From assembly GCA_037903355.1 (NCBI GenBank), contig JBAJFE010000001.1, positions 744,001-808,000 on the forward strand: DNA of 64,000 bases, in the 5' to 3' direction. This document shows positions 33,914 to 46,200 of this stretch, one piece after another. This stretch comes from Trichuris trichiura (Eukaryota; Nematoda; Enoplea; Trichinellida; Trichuridae). The notes below the pieces were generated by a model. That model had not been told where the DNA came from, made no database searches, and saw nothing but the letters and a program-made list of their open reading frames with translations. The number at the start of each line of letters is the position of its first letter. Within the stretch, counting starts at the first letter, position 1. Position numbers and translations under genes: made by a program.

Positions 33914-35359
33914 GAAACACAATAAGGAAGTTTTCCACAGCAGCCCATAACAGCGGATACAGTTCCCTTATTTCGCGCTGTAGCCAAAACTGCTGATATC
34001 AGCTTTTCAATTTCACTTTCAGCTCTTCATTGCTTTACAGTTCTATCACTTCTTCCTGCGATTCTATCTCCGCTTCGTCGGCGCTGGACACAGGGTCTAT
34101 TACTCGCTGTGGAATTTCCAAGTTAAGGATATCACTGAACCGTTCCGTGAAGTCAACGTGCAGCGTTTCCAAGTGCTAACTTCAACTTCATGTTCAGCGA
34201 TGTCCTCTTCCTCCTTCAGTGCAGCTAGAAGGGGAAACTGATAGAATTCACCGCCGCGCAAATCTCGTTTGAAAATTGGCAATTTCGCAATGGAAGCAGA
34301 TATAATGCCTTTCGTTTTAGTCAAGTTTAAGTCACTGCCTTGAAGCTGCAAGTTTATTGCGTTGAATTTGTAATATTAGTCTGCCAGATACGCGATGTTT
34401 TTCTTGCTTTTCTTTAAATTTTCTCTCAGAGAAGGGTTCACACACAACAAAAATTCTATAACTGTGTCAAAGAGGCTGTAAAACCGAGTTAAACAAGTGC
34501 CCTTTGACAACCAGTGAACTTCAGTAACAGGCGATTGAAGTCTTCATCATTCTGTTCACCAAGCTGTCTGAATAATCCCTCATTCACGGATTTACTTTAA
34601 TGGTATCAACCGCTGTAAGAGTGATCAGTTTAATCGTTCGCTCAGGCGTCTTGTGACTAAATGCTGTCGGTGAATGACGCAATGAACCGCCAAAAGGCCA
34701 GGAACGAGCTGCTTCAAATGTGCAAGAAAGCCGCGGTAGCAGCCCACCATCATCGCTTGCCACAGCAACTATTTTCGCCATAGGGATGCTGTTGTCCTTG
34801 AAAAATTTTCTACAGCAAGGAATATGGTCTCTCCTTTGGTATCTGTCTCCAACTGTGTGGCAAACAGCAGTTCCTGTATCAGAACTTCATCCTTTACGAA
34901 GCTGACATAATCTAAGAATGATGCTTCATTGTTAAGTAAGATCGATTCATCAAGCTGCAACGAAAAATGCGTTGCTCCCAATAAGTCGCATAAAGTGCGT
35001 TCTACGTCGTTGCTCATTTTGTCAATCCTTCTTTGCACTCTGTTATTACTCTGAGGTATCCTTCTGATTATTTCAGTTGGTGACATGCGCAGTACAGTTT
35101 GGATAACTTTGCTAATCACGAGAAGCAACAGTTTTTCCCCAATGTTATGTGGCTTTCCACATTTTGCAATCAGTAAGGAAATGTCATAAGACGCACGCAG
35201 GCTGTCTTTATTCTTTTCTGGTGCCGATGTCAACATACGCGGCAATGGTTTTCTTGTAAAGAATTTCTGGTGAAGCGACTGAAAGTAGCTGATGTTCTTT
35301 TCACGCATGTCTGGATGCACTCTATTAATGTGGTCTTGTAGCCTCGATGGCTTCATATA

Positions 35360-35546
35360 CAGTAAAACCCCCGTAAGTTGACCACCCAGCTGACTGGGAA
35401 AACTGGCCAACATAGGAGGTGGTCAACATAAAAGGAAGTGGCTATAAGTGGCTCGGCTAACTTGTGGACAAATCAACTGGCCAAAATTCGGTCAACTTAC
35501 GGAGGTGGTCACCATATATGAGTGGTCAACTTCGGGGGTTTTACTG
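35360..35546. mobile_element. 187-bp pogo-type MITE
   Basis: The ends CAGTAAAACCCCCG...CGGGGGTTTTACTG are perfect inverted repeats at the tips, flanked by TA (35358-35359 and 35547-35548). GTTGACC/GGTCAAC words lie inside. It cuts the N-terminal zinc-finger region of a hAT transposase. The same length and layout occur at 22755-22941. Confidence 0.9.
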
Positions 35547-36003
35547 TATTTGTTCGAAAACACTCTACCACAAATCAAACACAGAGTTAGCCATTTATTC
35601 GCAAATGAATGCATAAAACCATACTTCAAATAGTCTGAGCTGTACTGCCTGCGCTTCTTTCCTACTTCCGTCATTGAAGAAAGGTCACGAAATGATGGTT
35701 CTTGTTGTTGTTGCTGTATTAGAGGGATGAGAAGCTGCAGCAACGATACCGTTTATTTGCAGTGAATGGCAAGAGCAAGAAAAAATATATACACGAGTAT
35801 GTCTTGTACAAAGGTAAGATACCGTAAGATGATGGCGGAACACGGCACACGGAACGGAAACGAAAATCCGCGGATGACGAAACAGGAATACGGAAGAATC
35901 CAAGCGGGAAGACTCACAGAAAAACTCTGCTCCCAGAAAGTGTCAGCTTAAATAAAGGGATGAATGAAAAAGGTGATCGCGAGGGTGAGCAAGGAATTTA
36001 GAT

Positions 36004-36480
36004 CAGCCATTATCAACCTTTTCTGCGCTAGGCTCCCTTGGAAGGTGTCCTCAGGTGCCAGACCCCCCTTTTCCTATTGGTTGATTAATTTTTGCGTTTT
36101 TTGTATAGCAGCCAATCAGCTTTGAATGGCAACCTCTTAGGATCAAGTTAATGCACTGATGCAATGCGGATATACAGTCGTCAAATCATTTGAAAAGAGC
36201 ACTTGGGGTTTTTCGAAACTAAAAATGAAACCAGTTCGTCGAGTCGAGTGAGAATTTATTCGAATCCTCTATAGAGAAATGTTGCTAACGGTTAACCAAT
36301 CCTCTATAGACGATTGGCATAAATTCTTACTCTCCCGGTCTACCTAACTACCCTTGTCTCAATAAAGCTTCTAAGCCCCTCTTGACGGCCTCCTGCCCCC
36401 TCCTCCCTGAAACATTTTCTATTTCTGCTCCCGTGACACACCCTCCTTGGGGGCCCAAGGCCCCACGTTGAGAATGGCTG
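36004..36480. mobile_element. Non-autonomous hAT element (CAGCCATT.TCAACC type)
   Basis: The ends CAGCCATTATCAACC...GTTGAGAATGGCTG are flanked by ATTTAGAT (35996-36003) and ATTTAGGT (36481-36488), one mismatch in 8. It is 477 bp, non-coding, and closely similar to 11149-11635, including the internal TCCTCTATAGA palindrome. Confidence 0.88.
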
Positions 36481-36488
36481 ATTTAGGT

Positions 36489-36957
36489 GGTAGGCTGCCA
36501 CACCGGATCTTTCGTCCTACATCCCTCGTCCCTTTCGAACTCGTCCCTGCCGGAATTGGAGGAGGCACTTTCAGAGGAGGTCAAGTGGGGATTAAGACCG
36601 CAATGGAACAGTGGACGTGAGGTAATGAAACAGCTGTGCATGGATTGCTGGCACGGGGAGAACAATGGAGCACAATACACCTTATGTGTAGGCTTACGCT
36701 AGGGCAGAACAGGATGACCGGTAAACAATTCCTACTTGACTTCCTTTGAAGTTGTCGCCTCCACTTCTTGCGCGGACGAGTTAAGAAAGACCCTTCTTAC
36801 GAAAGTCTCTCTGATAGCCCTCCTGCGCTAGGGATAATTCTGCAAGAGTTCCTCTTATGTGGTTCCCAACGCCCCGCATGGGATTCCCATCGCCCTCAGT
36901 GCTCTTTCATCACCCCTACCCTCCAGGGGGCGATATCGCCCACTTTGAGAACCTATG
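36489..36957. mobile_element. MITE and hAT fragments
   Basis: The left part has GGCGGC-family termini (GAGGAGGCACTTTCAGAGG near 36550 facing CCTTTGAAGTTGTCGCCTCC near 36747). The right part ends GGGCGATATCGCCCACTTTGAGAACCTATG, the reverse of the left terminus of the element at 32185. So a hAT of that type hosted a MITE and was then truncated. Confidence 0.55.
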
Positions 36958-37315
36958 GTATACATTAAAAATGATTGGGCTACCTGTGCGAAACGGACAG
37001 TCACTTGGTGGCAACGACTATAAGGACAGCAAACAACCAGCCAACGGTCCTTTCAGTATACGTTAGCGTAAGCGCAGACCAGCCACGGCTCTGCCGAGCT
37101 AGTGTGGACCAATAAGTTGGCTGCAGCAACGCACCTTGAAACCGAGGTTCCCCCCAAATAAACGGAAATGCGGATCAAAGACCTGGAGTTTCTCAGTCGT
37201 ATAAAACTGCAATCTGTTCTCATATAACGCAATGATCAGCCGCTAACTCAATTTCCGTAATCCAGACTACTGTTCGCCCTTAAGCGCCCGGATTAGGGGG
37301 TTCCCCTGTGTTGCC

Positions 37316-38117
37316 GGGAGGAATTTGAGGAAGTGCGCTGGTTCAGGAATCTTGGCAACAAAGGATGTACGGCGCGCATACAGTGGCACCGTGTGTCGAC
37401 GAGTAGATACTGATTTTACTTAGCAATCAAATGAGCATGAGCGAAAGACAAAACCGAGCGATCTCGACCAAAGCAAACGACCAAATGAGAACGAATGAGT
37501 GTCCACCCGCGCGATGCAGAGTGCTACCTCGCCAGAGGGCACGAATCAGTAAGTTGGCTACCTGCCAACCGGTGGGGGGGGGGGCCTGCGTGAGCGCGTC
37601 GTCGTCAGTGCCTAATTGGCAACACCCTGTATGTTTCGTTGCGTACTGTAACCATATTCATTAAAGCATATCCATCTGCTTTTGTAACCATTTTCTACAT
37701 TGTCTGTATTCATTGTTTCATGTCCATGCTTTCATTGTTGATACTGAGATACAGAGACAAAGATACAGACATGCAACAACGAATCTCCATGTGGCCATGA
37801 TACAGCAAGGTTATAAATACAATATATTACATCTAGTGCACCGCTTTACTCATTGTGGCAAAGGTGTACAAACAACTTTCAAGCAAAAGCGCAATCACAA
37901 GACATAAGCACGTGTACTGCTGAAAAATTATTACCGTTCCTACAACTGTAAAACAACAGGGCATCCGTAACCATTTTTCACAATGAAAGCATAAGCTCTA
38001 TCCTTCAGTATAGCGTACTGTTGAATGAAAGGAGTACTCCAGGAACAAAATGCATTATTGTTAATCAAATTTACTCACAACCAGAGTTCTTCGCTCAACC
38101 ATATGAAAAAAGAATAG
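37316..38117. other. No gene recognised; short poly-G run
   Basis: The stretch contains a G run at about 37573-37586 and small frames without similarity. It has GATACAGAGACAAAGATACAGACA-like short repeats near 37745 but nothing I can classify. Confidence 0.35.
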
Positions 38118-38129
38118 TAAGTAGGAGTT

Positions 38130-38374
38130 GAAAACTGGGGGTTTTGTAACGGGTTGAATTTTCATGGTTGTAAGGTCTTCTACGGCTTTTCCCGTTTTTT
38201 CTTGTGCTGTTATCTGTAATTAAACTAAAACAACTGCTCTACCAACGGATGGATAAGCCGTTATTAAGAAAAGGTACAGATATCAGCGCACTCAACTTTT
38301 AATGTTCAAAGCTTTCGGAACGCTCTAGTTCCGTCGTCAGTGAGGTGGTGGAGCCGTAGAAGACCTTACAACCA
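38130..38374 (-). mobile_element. 245-bp Penelope-derived element with hammerhead-like motif
   Basis: It is flanked by an exact 12-bp duplication TAAGTAGGAGTT (38118-38129 and 38375-38386). The inner ends GGTTGTAAGGTCTTCTACGG and their reverse complement are inverted repeats. The minus strand carries CTGACGA, stem GGAAC/GTTCC, GAAAGC at 38311-38340 and GGTAGAGCAG. It has no coding capacity. Length and layout match 58788-59034. Confidence 0.8.
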
Positions 38375-38413
38375 TAAGTAGGAGTTATTCACATTTCATA
38401 CTAGGAATTGCCA

Positions 38414-38930
38414 TCAAGGTTTGTTTTTTGTTCGAACATCAAAACTAGAGTAAGCTGAACGTTTCGAACTTGTTGGAACTTCCCAACCATCAAAAAATAC
38501 AGTATACCAACAAACACTTATTGTTAACACCAGTACTGATGCACTGCATTTTCTAACTTCCTCAACCATAACTAGTTCGATTTCGTTTAATCCCCGCTTA
38601 CTTTTTCTCACGAGAAAAACAGTTTTTCTTTTTGACGTACGCATAAGACACAAAAGTCGAATCTGACGGAACACGACTTGTTCCATTTTCAGCGACAGGA
38701 CAAAGGCAGTTGTGATTGCTTGTAACGGTGTTCTTATTCTCGAAACAACGGACCAAAGCGTTAAGGCGCAGCACACGATCTGATTGATTAGTTCAGCCAA
38801 CGCATTGCGAACCTCGACGGTTTTGTCTGAGTCAGTAGACAGGATTTTATAATGGATGTGGAATGTCTCCTTCAACTTACGTAGGAAAAACATGCTCCCG
38901 CGACATAAGATCTTCAGTTAGCGGTCGAGC
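38414..38930 (-). CDS. Hypothetical protein, unidentified (low support)
   Basis: A 159-codon minus-strand frame (38893-38414) is open and protein-like, with KTVEVRNALAELINQIVC in its middle. A two-exon reading is also possible. The start ATGTTTTTCCTAC is followed by GTAAGTTG, and 54 bp later GACTCAG precedes ACAAAACC, which keeps the same frame (MFFL then HKTVEVRNAL). The 54-bp size fits the host's introns. I recognise no domain. It could be a short gene, one exon of a larger gene, or chance. Confidence 0.35.
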
Positions 38931-40217
38931 GAACAGGGTACAGCTCACTTTGACGCAGACCACGTTGCCGCACGGTAAAAATGGTTTATTTTGATGCATC
39001 ATTCACGTTGACGAAGGAGAAAGCGATGGGTACGATGGAGAAAACTCTTACTTTTTGGCCCTGCGAACATTGCAGGCATTTCACCAGGTTGAAAAAGGAA
39101 AGTTACAGTGCACTGGGGCGCTTACTTTAGCAGTAGCATCACTATGACTGGGAATGTAGAACTTTTGATAAGACTAAAGACCTGTTGAAAAACCTGTTGC
39201 TCAATTAGTGATAGTGTGGACGACTAGAAGGAAAACGTGCTAACGTCAGACTTCACTTACATTTGCTACGGAAATGTAAACATTTTAGTTCAATGGATAA
39301 CAGGGGTAAGCTTTAGAAGGACATTTTAAGACAGGGAACACATAGTCTAGTTTTCTCAGCGATTTTATTTAGTTGCGATTATAATACTGATGAAAAGAAG
39401 ATACCATTACAACTCTGACCCGCCAAAGTAGGGTATTAGGAACGCCCGTTTAATTCATCCAACATTGCATGGGAAAGTTTTCATTTATACTGTAAGAAAT
39501 AGACGTGTTGTTAAGACTGTGTTTCTGAAAAATACTCTGGCTGCTCAAAAGACTTTTAAACACACTTAGCTGTACGATGTACAAAGTTTCTATGCTAATG
39601 GAACGAATGGTTCATTTATTGAAAGCTGCGGGCATACAGATGGGAAAAGTGTGGAGCTAATGTGTACTTGAAAGAAGAAAATGCAATACATTGGCTAAAG
39701 AAAGGTAAAATGTTGCGGCTGCAAACGATCCCCTTAGATATTTTCAGCTAGCATGCCAGTCTGACAAGTACAAAAACAGTTTTATCAATGCAACTCTCAT
39801 TTACCCAATGGCAAATGCAATTAGGTGCCATACATTGCAATACTGATTCTGTTACCTGAGCCGATTGCAAAACTGTTAATCTAAATTATCAGTTCACCCC
39901 ATTAAGTAAACTTGCTGATGGCGGCGCCTTCAATGATAAGCACTTACAGATGAGAGTCGGAGAGTTGGAACGACAAATATGAAAAATGTCCACATTTCGA
40001 CAATGTTTATCTTCCGCAGGGCGTCCCTGTCGAACCTCCTTATCGAACCATCGTATTAGTCCTTCTTCCTGTCGCTGCTACATTACCAAATTGTCATGCT
40101 GCTTCTACATCGTGATAACGAAGACAAGAAGGGCAGAAAGCTTAAGTTCTCCTCTCGCTTCACTTCTTAGAAAGTTATTGTAGCCTATAACGCACTGCAA
40201 ATAAAACTGCAGTAAAA
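38931..40217. other. 5' flank of the SLC4 gene; no exon placed
   Basis: There are no repeats or frames I can support. The SLC4 promoter and any untranslated first exon should lie here. Confidence 0.4.
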
Positions 40218-43200
40218 ATGGAAGGCCGAAGCGACAGAGATTTAGGTAAGATGGTATTCATTAAAGCAAAGTTAGAACATTTAACACTTTGAGACGAATT
40301 TGACTGAAAATCTTTGTATTTCGCACTTTCCCTTGCGAACATTATTGTTGACAATTTGTATCGCCTTTTCCGCTTTCAACGGCTGCTGCAGACGATTGAT
40401 ATAAGAAAGCATTAACTTGGATCTCAATAAAGTATCTTGGGCGTTCTGAATGCATATGCCGTTTTTGAATATTTAATTAAGTTGTAGTCAAATTTCAACT
40501 TCCACGCAGTCGTCGTAACTTTACCGTTTTTTAAGATCAGTACCACTGACGCTGGTTAGAAAGTCTGTAATTATGAAAGCAATGGCCGTTTATTTTACTT
40601 ACTTAAGGGGAATAAAATGAAGTTATTGCTGTTTAGATATTTTGCTCGAGCCATTTTATGTTACTCAACATTTGCAAATTGGAAACTTTCCTGAGAGTAA
40701 GTTGGTCAATTGACTAATGCCACGTGATACAATCATAATTGCAGGTCTTGCTGAGAGGGTGAAATCCCGTGGTCGCGAGAGGGGCCAAGGACCGAACGCA
40801 ATTCCAAAACCAATCTTTTGTGAGATGCTCGCTTTAGTAGATGACAATGAACGCTACTGTTGGAAAGAAGTAGCAAGGTAAATGCGATATTTACTGCATT
40901 TCTAATAACTGCTCTAAGAAACAGAGTATGCCAAATTACATTTGACACAACCTCAGGTAGACTTTAACGTTCATGCAGAGCAGTCAGTAAAGCTTTAAAT
41001 TGATTTTACAGGCAACATTAAAACGCTAGAAAAGAAGCGTTGGAAAGCCTATTCTTAATTGCGATTATCGATTATACTTTGCAGCTACTTCTAATTTTTC
41101 AACTAACCGCCAAATAAAGCGTTAAGCGTTGCGCACAAACTAAGCAAGCGACATATGTTAAAGATAAGTGCGGAAAACAGCCTTTCGTAAACGAACCCAT
41201 TTACTATAAATTATAACTAAAGAACAGGTTAAATTTCGAGAAGACAACGTCGCCGCAAGGAAGTTCTTCTTAGCAGCCCTCCTTTATATTGCTCGTCGCC
41301 AGTTTCATTCGACGTCAGCTATCTAATACTTTTTCCGAAATTGAACTGAATGGGATGAGGCGTTGATAAACGTATTTGACCGAACGAGCAATGAAGCTGC
41401 AATCAGCGATAGCTATTTGTTGCATAAAAGTTCAATGTTTGAAAATATAAAAAGGCATTTGGATTAGGAGGACAAATGCGACTGCGTGTAAAAGAGAGAC
41501 TGAAGCGCCTACATTTATTGTATGACGTAACGGAACAAACCGTGCCTCTCTGCGCTAAGTTGAACGGACAAACAAATAATGCCAGAACAGTCCCAAATTC
41601 ATTCACATTATTCATCAGCGGTGATGACGAATCAAGAGAGGACCCAGAAGCTCCAGAGTAGTCTTGACCATAAACGGGTCCTACCGTACCAAAACTTCAT
41701 GGTGAAAATTTACGCACCTGTTACCAAATGCTACGTATTCAATACATTATCATATTAGTAAGTATAGTGAGAACAATCAATTTTGAAGAGATTAACTTTC
41801 ACGTTGCTTCCTGGGTTGGTAAAGAACGAGCTCAAATATTTGTTTCTCAGGTGGATTAAGTATGAAGAAAAATTAGAGCATGTAGCGAACAGATGGTCAA
41901 AGCCACACGTTCCTTTGGTCACATCAACAGGCCTTTTTCAATTGAAAAACTGCCTCAGAAGGGGTTCGCTTCTGCTGAACGTTTCTGTAGCCACCTTTGA
42001 AGAATTGGCAGGTATCAAGCTATCATAGTATATTCAGTCGAAACAAAACAAATCCTGGCCAGGAACAATCATCGACAAATGGGAAGAGGAACGAGCAGTG
42101 AACATGACTGAAACTAGTTTTATCTTTCGAACTCTCCTACGTAATAAAGAACATGTTGGAAGGACGACTGGCACAAACCTCAGTTGCCTTCTATGGAGAC
42201 CAACAGCGAGCCAGACCAGCGCAGACTCACACGTTCATCCCGCACATCGACAAAACCATCGTGATGAACAAGATGAAGATTTCGAACAGGTAATTATGCT
42301 TATTCTAGAAAAAATGAAGCAAGAAAGAATTGTATTTCATGCAGAAGTATAACGAGCAACTAAAAAAATACTTGGATAATGCGGAAACGGGCATTATTCT
42401 AATTGCACAAATCCCTGTGCTGAATAAAACTTTGTCGGCTTTCGTGCGCCTAACAGAGCCAAGAAACTTCGCCTACCTCAGCGAGGTGAGTTTCCTAAGT
42501 GCGCCAGAATTAGTCATAACAACATGTTCAAAGATACCCTGCCCTGTTCGGTACCTTTTCGTGCTGCTTACGTCATTTGACCATCATGCTGATGACCTGT
42601 TTATGATCGGACGATGCATGGGTGCGCTGATGACAGACACAAACTTCAGGCGCATCGCAGCATACGCCATGGACGCTGCGGAGCTTAGCTACGGGATAGA
42701 TGAGTTCCAACGTGATTCGATCGTCATACCACCAGGTAAATGGCACCTTTCAAACGAAATGGAACCAGCCGATGAAGGACCAGAGGCAAGGCGAACTTTT
42801 TTAAGAAATTACACCCGTACATATCAACAGTCACTGCAGATAGAAGAAGAGAGAAAGAAAGCCCCGGTGATTTCTTCTAAAATTATGATTGATCTCGAAG
42901 GACTGCAATATACAGGAAGGTATGCGTTTTTTCAGAAGCTCATTGAAGCAGACTGCTCCAGTAGGTGCTAGGGTTAAACAGCAATTTTGTTTAGGTTTTT
43001 TGGAGGCCTTATAGAAGACATACGACGAAGATGGCCCTCTTACGTTTCAGATTTCAAGGACGCCTTTACCTCTTGGCGCGCCTTTTCACAATGTTTTTCA
43101 GCATCCGTATTTTTGTTTTTCGCTAATCTCACTAACTTGATAGCATTTGGTAGCATCATGGGCAGCATGCTGGACGAAAAAATGGTCAGTGAGTGTTTAC

Positions 43201-46200
43201 CCGTTCGTTTCCATGAACTTTTTGTTACTTTCAGGCTGTTACTGAATGCATTGTGTCCGCTGTAATCAGCGGCATCCTGATGGGCTTTTTCGCGGGTCAG
43301 CCATTGTGTATTATGTCAGCAACTGGTCCTTTGCTCATATTCGAGACTCTCTTCCATGAATTTTGCTAGTACATTAGCCCGCGATACCAGCAACGCCATA
43401 AACTCTATGTATTCTTTCCAGCGAACGTGACTGGAACTTCTTTCCAACAAGATTTTGGCTTTGTTTCTGGGCTGCAATAATACAAGTTATCCTGGTCGCT
43501 ACTGATGCCTCCTTCCTAGTCGTCTACATTACACGTTTTACTGAAGAACTTTTTGCCACTTTAGTTGGCATCGTGTTTGTGGTCGAATCTTTCGAGGCAG
43601 TATTCGCACTCAGCAGGCATGCACCGCTGACAAAAAACTTCAGGGTAAGCTATCACATAGCTTTCAACTATCTGGTCTTTTACTGCCCACCCATAAACAG
43701 AATGCTGCTTGAACACGAAAAGAAGTACCGAGAAAATTTAAATACTTTTACGTTACAACTTTTATTGCATATTAGAAAGTATAAACTAAACTAAGTCGAA
43801 AATGACAAATGCAGTGGAACCTCAAAAGTTGGCCACTATGTTGACCACCTCCCTGAGTTCACCGAAATTTGACAAGTTGGTTCGTCCGCACGTAAATAAG
43901 CGCAAGTGTACGTTGACCACTGTTATGTCCGTTGATGGATATAATTTACTTCTATAACGACGCTGTTTCCAACGTTCGGTCCGGGCAAGAACGACCCTTC
44001 TACATCCGCGTCGTCCTTTCATATCGCCCTTCAGCCTTGTCCATAATTATCCTCTGGCCAGGTCACGCTTGTTGTTATGGGACACGGGAACGGGCCTGAT
44101 TGGGAATAACAATAGTAACGAGCGATCTGCTTAATACACGACACCCGCCCTCCTCTAGGTAGCGTAGTCATCTAAATATTGGGGTCGACGTAAGCTTCGC
44201 ATCAGTTTTTTTCCGGGGTTCTTTGTTGTTCTTCTGTCGATGGAGTTGCCGCTGGGTCCGCTTGATCTTTCCGGTGTAGTTGCTTGAAGTGTAGGCGTGC
44301 CAATGTTTTGTTGTTCTTGAGCGTCTGCAGAGTGTTCTCTAAGCAGTACGTTCGATTGGTCTCCCCACTCGGCGGTATCGCCTGGTTGAGCGTTTGGCCA
44401 TTGTGATAATGCTGTGTTTCCATTCGTTGAGGGGGGACAATCCTCACTTCCTCTTCCCCATAGATGCCCAACTGATCGCCGAATACGTAAATCCTTACTT
44501 GGCAGATCTATCCAGTATGAGTGCGGGGTTACTACTTGTTGTATGACTCCAGGTACCCGTTTAGCAGGTGCATGTGCACGAAAGTTTCGGGCCCACACAC
44601 GTTCGCCCACTTAAAAACGTCTGGTTTTTTGACTGGATTCGACTTCCACGTTAACGTCTTCTTCCTGTTGCGTTTTTCCCGTACACATTAAGGGATCTGG
44701 ATGCAGTCTATCCAAGAGAGACTAAGCGACGTCGAAGTAGAATCTCAGCCGGAGATAGGCCCGTAACTGAATGAGGTGTCAATCTGTAGTTTAGAAGGAA
44801 GCGGCTTAACTTGATTCCTCACTTGTCAGGGATCATCGTTCGTAGCGCCTGCTTCGCAGTATGCACCATCTGTTCTACTTGGCCATTTGAGGCCGAGTGA
44901 TAGGGGGCTATCTTCAGGTGCCTCACCTGAATCGCCATACAGAATTGACGAAAACTGAGTCAAACGCAGTTCCATTGTCTGATACTAGTACATCAGGAAT
45001 TCTATGAACCGCAAACATGTGAGCCATGCGTTGGATAACCTCTCTAGATTCCGTGGACGGTACCCGCTCTACTTCTAACCACTTGGAATGTGAGTTTACC
45101 GCGAGCAGGTAAACTTTCCCATGGAACGGGCCTGCGAAGTCTATGTGGATACGGGACCAGGGATGCGGCATCCAGTTCCACACTCTCAGAGGTGCCTTGG
45201 TAGGTTGTTCCTGTGCTGCTGACAGCCGGAGCAATTAGCGACCCATCGTTCAATTTCTGCGTCAATTCCTGACCATTATACGTAGCTGCGGGCCAAAGCT
45301 TTCATGCGCATCACCCCTGGATGCGCATGGTGGAGGACGTCCAAAATGGGGTCCTGCAGCTGCTTGGGTATAACAACTCTTGATCCCCATAGCAAACATC
45401 CGCGCACTGCCAACAGCACATCTCGGTGCCTGAAGAATTGGGTGAACTCCTCGCCTTGGGGCCTGCCAGGCCAGCCATGTAGAACCCATTGCTGCATTCG
45501 CGACACACTGGGTCTTTACGAGTCAGTTTTGATTTTTTTCCTGCATCAAGCAACTTTATCTCACCGGCCCCACCGTTCTCTTTGACTCCCATCATTAGCG
45601 CGTCTTCAAATAACGAGGGGTTGACAAATTTCTCTCCCGGTGTACCTGCACGATCGTTGTCAGCGGATAGAGGCAATCGGCTTAACGCATTACCCATGGC
45701 ATTGCCGCCACGATATACGAGATGAACGTCCTATGCCATAAGAAGTAAACGCCAACGGAGCACTCGAGTCGACATTACCGGAGGCGTTGGCTTCGTCGCT
45801 AGAAGTCTTAATAACAATTTATGGTCGGTCACTGCCGTGAAATGCCGGCTGAAAAGGTATTGGGGAAACTTCTGCACACTAAACATTAATGCCAAAGCTT
45901 CTTTTTCAATTTGGCCACAATTACGCTCAGTTTTAGACATCAAACGCGACGCGTAAGCTACCACTTTTTCTTGACCATCCTCTGCATGCCTGAGGATCGC
46001 TCTGAGTCCATAGTCCGGTGCATCGCAGGCTAAAAGCAAAGGCTTGATGCCGTCAAAATGAGCTAGGACTGATTTAGCCGTTAATAATTCTTTTGCTGCT
46101 TCGAATTCTGTTTGTTCTTTCCTGTCCCAGCACCAATTCGACTTCGCTGACGCATCTAAGAGGCGATGCAATGGTTCCAGGACAGTGGCTTTCCTCGGCA

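Larger units (their letters stand above)
33247..35950 (-). pseudogene. ZBED5-like hAT transposase, interrupted by a solo LTR and a pogo MITE
   Basis: Read on the minus strand, a BED-like N-terminus (KKRRQYSSDYLKYGFMHSF and LCLICGRVFSNK, 35670-35560) is split by the MITE 35360-35546. It resumes as MKPSRLQDHINRVHPDM (about 35358). Middle blocks follow: SYDISLLIAKCGKPHNIGEK (about 35196-35137) and NNRVQRRIDKMSNDVERTL, LQLDESILLNNEASFLDYVS (about 34968-34900). The C-terminus SRLDIVNRGDLRLMVTKMQP (about 33500-33440) lies beyond the solo LTR. Several stops exist. I could not define its terminal repeats. Confidence 0.8.
31485..37315. mobile_element. Possible second-type pogo element split by many hAT insertions
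   Basis: A left end near CAGCGAAACCTACTTAATCC (31485) and a right end near GGATTAGGGGGTTCCCCTG (about 37296) are inverted and resemble the terminal repeats of the 51419-52587 element. The segment 36965-37140 matches the reverse of 52370-52520 inside that element. Between them lie several hAT copies and a solo LTR. No TA duplication is clear, so the outer limits are tentative. Confidence 0.4.

Noticed and set aside
44202..44471. Separate open frames opposite the gypsy integrase tail
   Set aside because: Overlapping alternative frames of a decayed integrase C-terminus.
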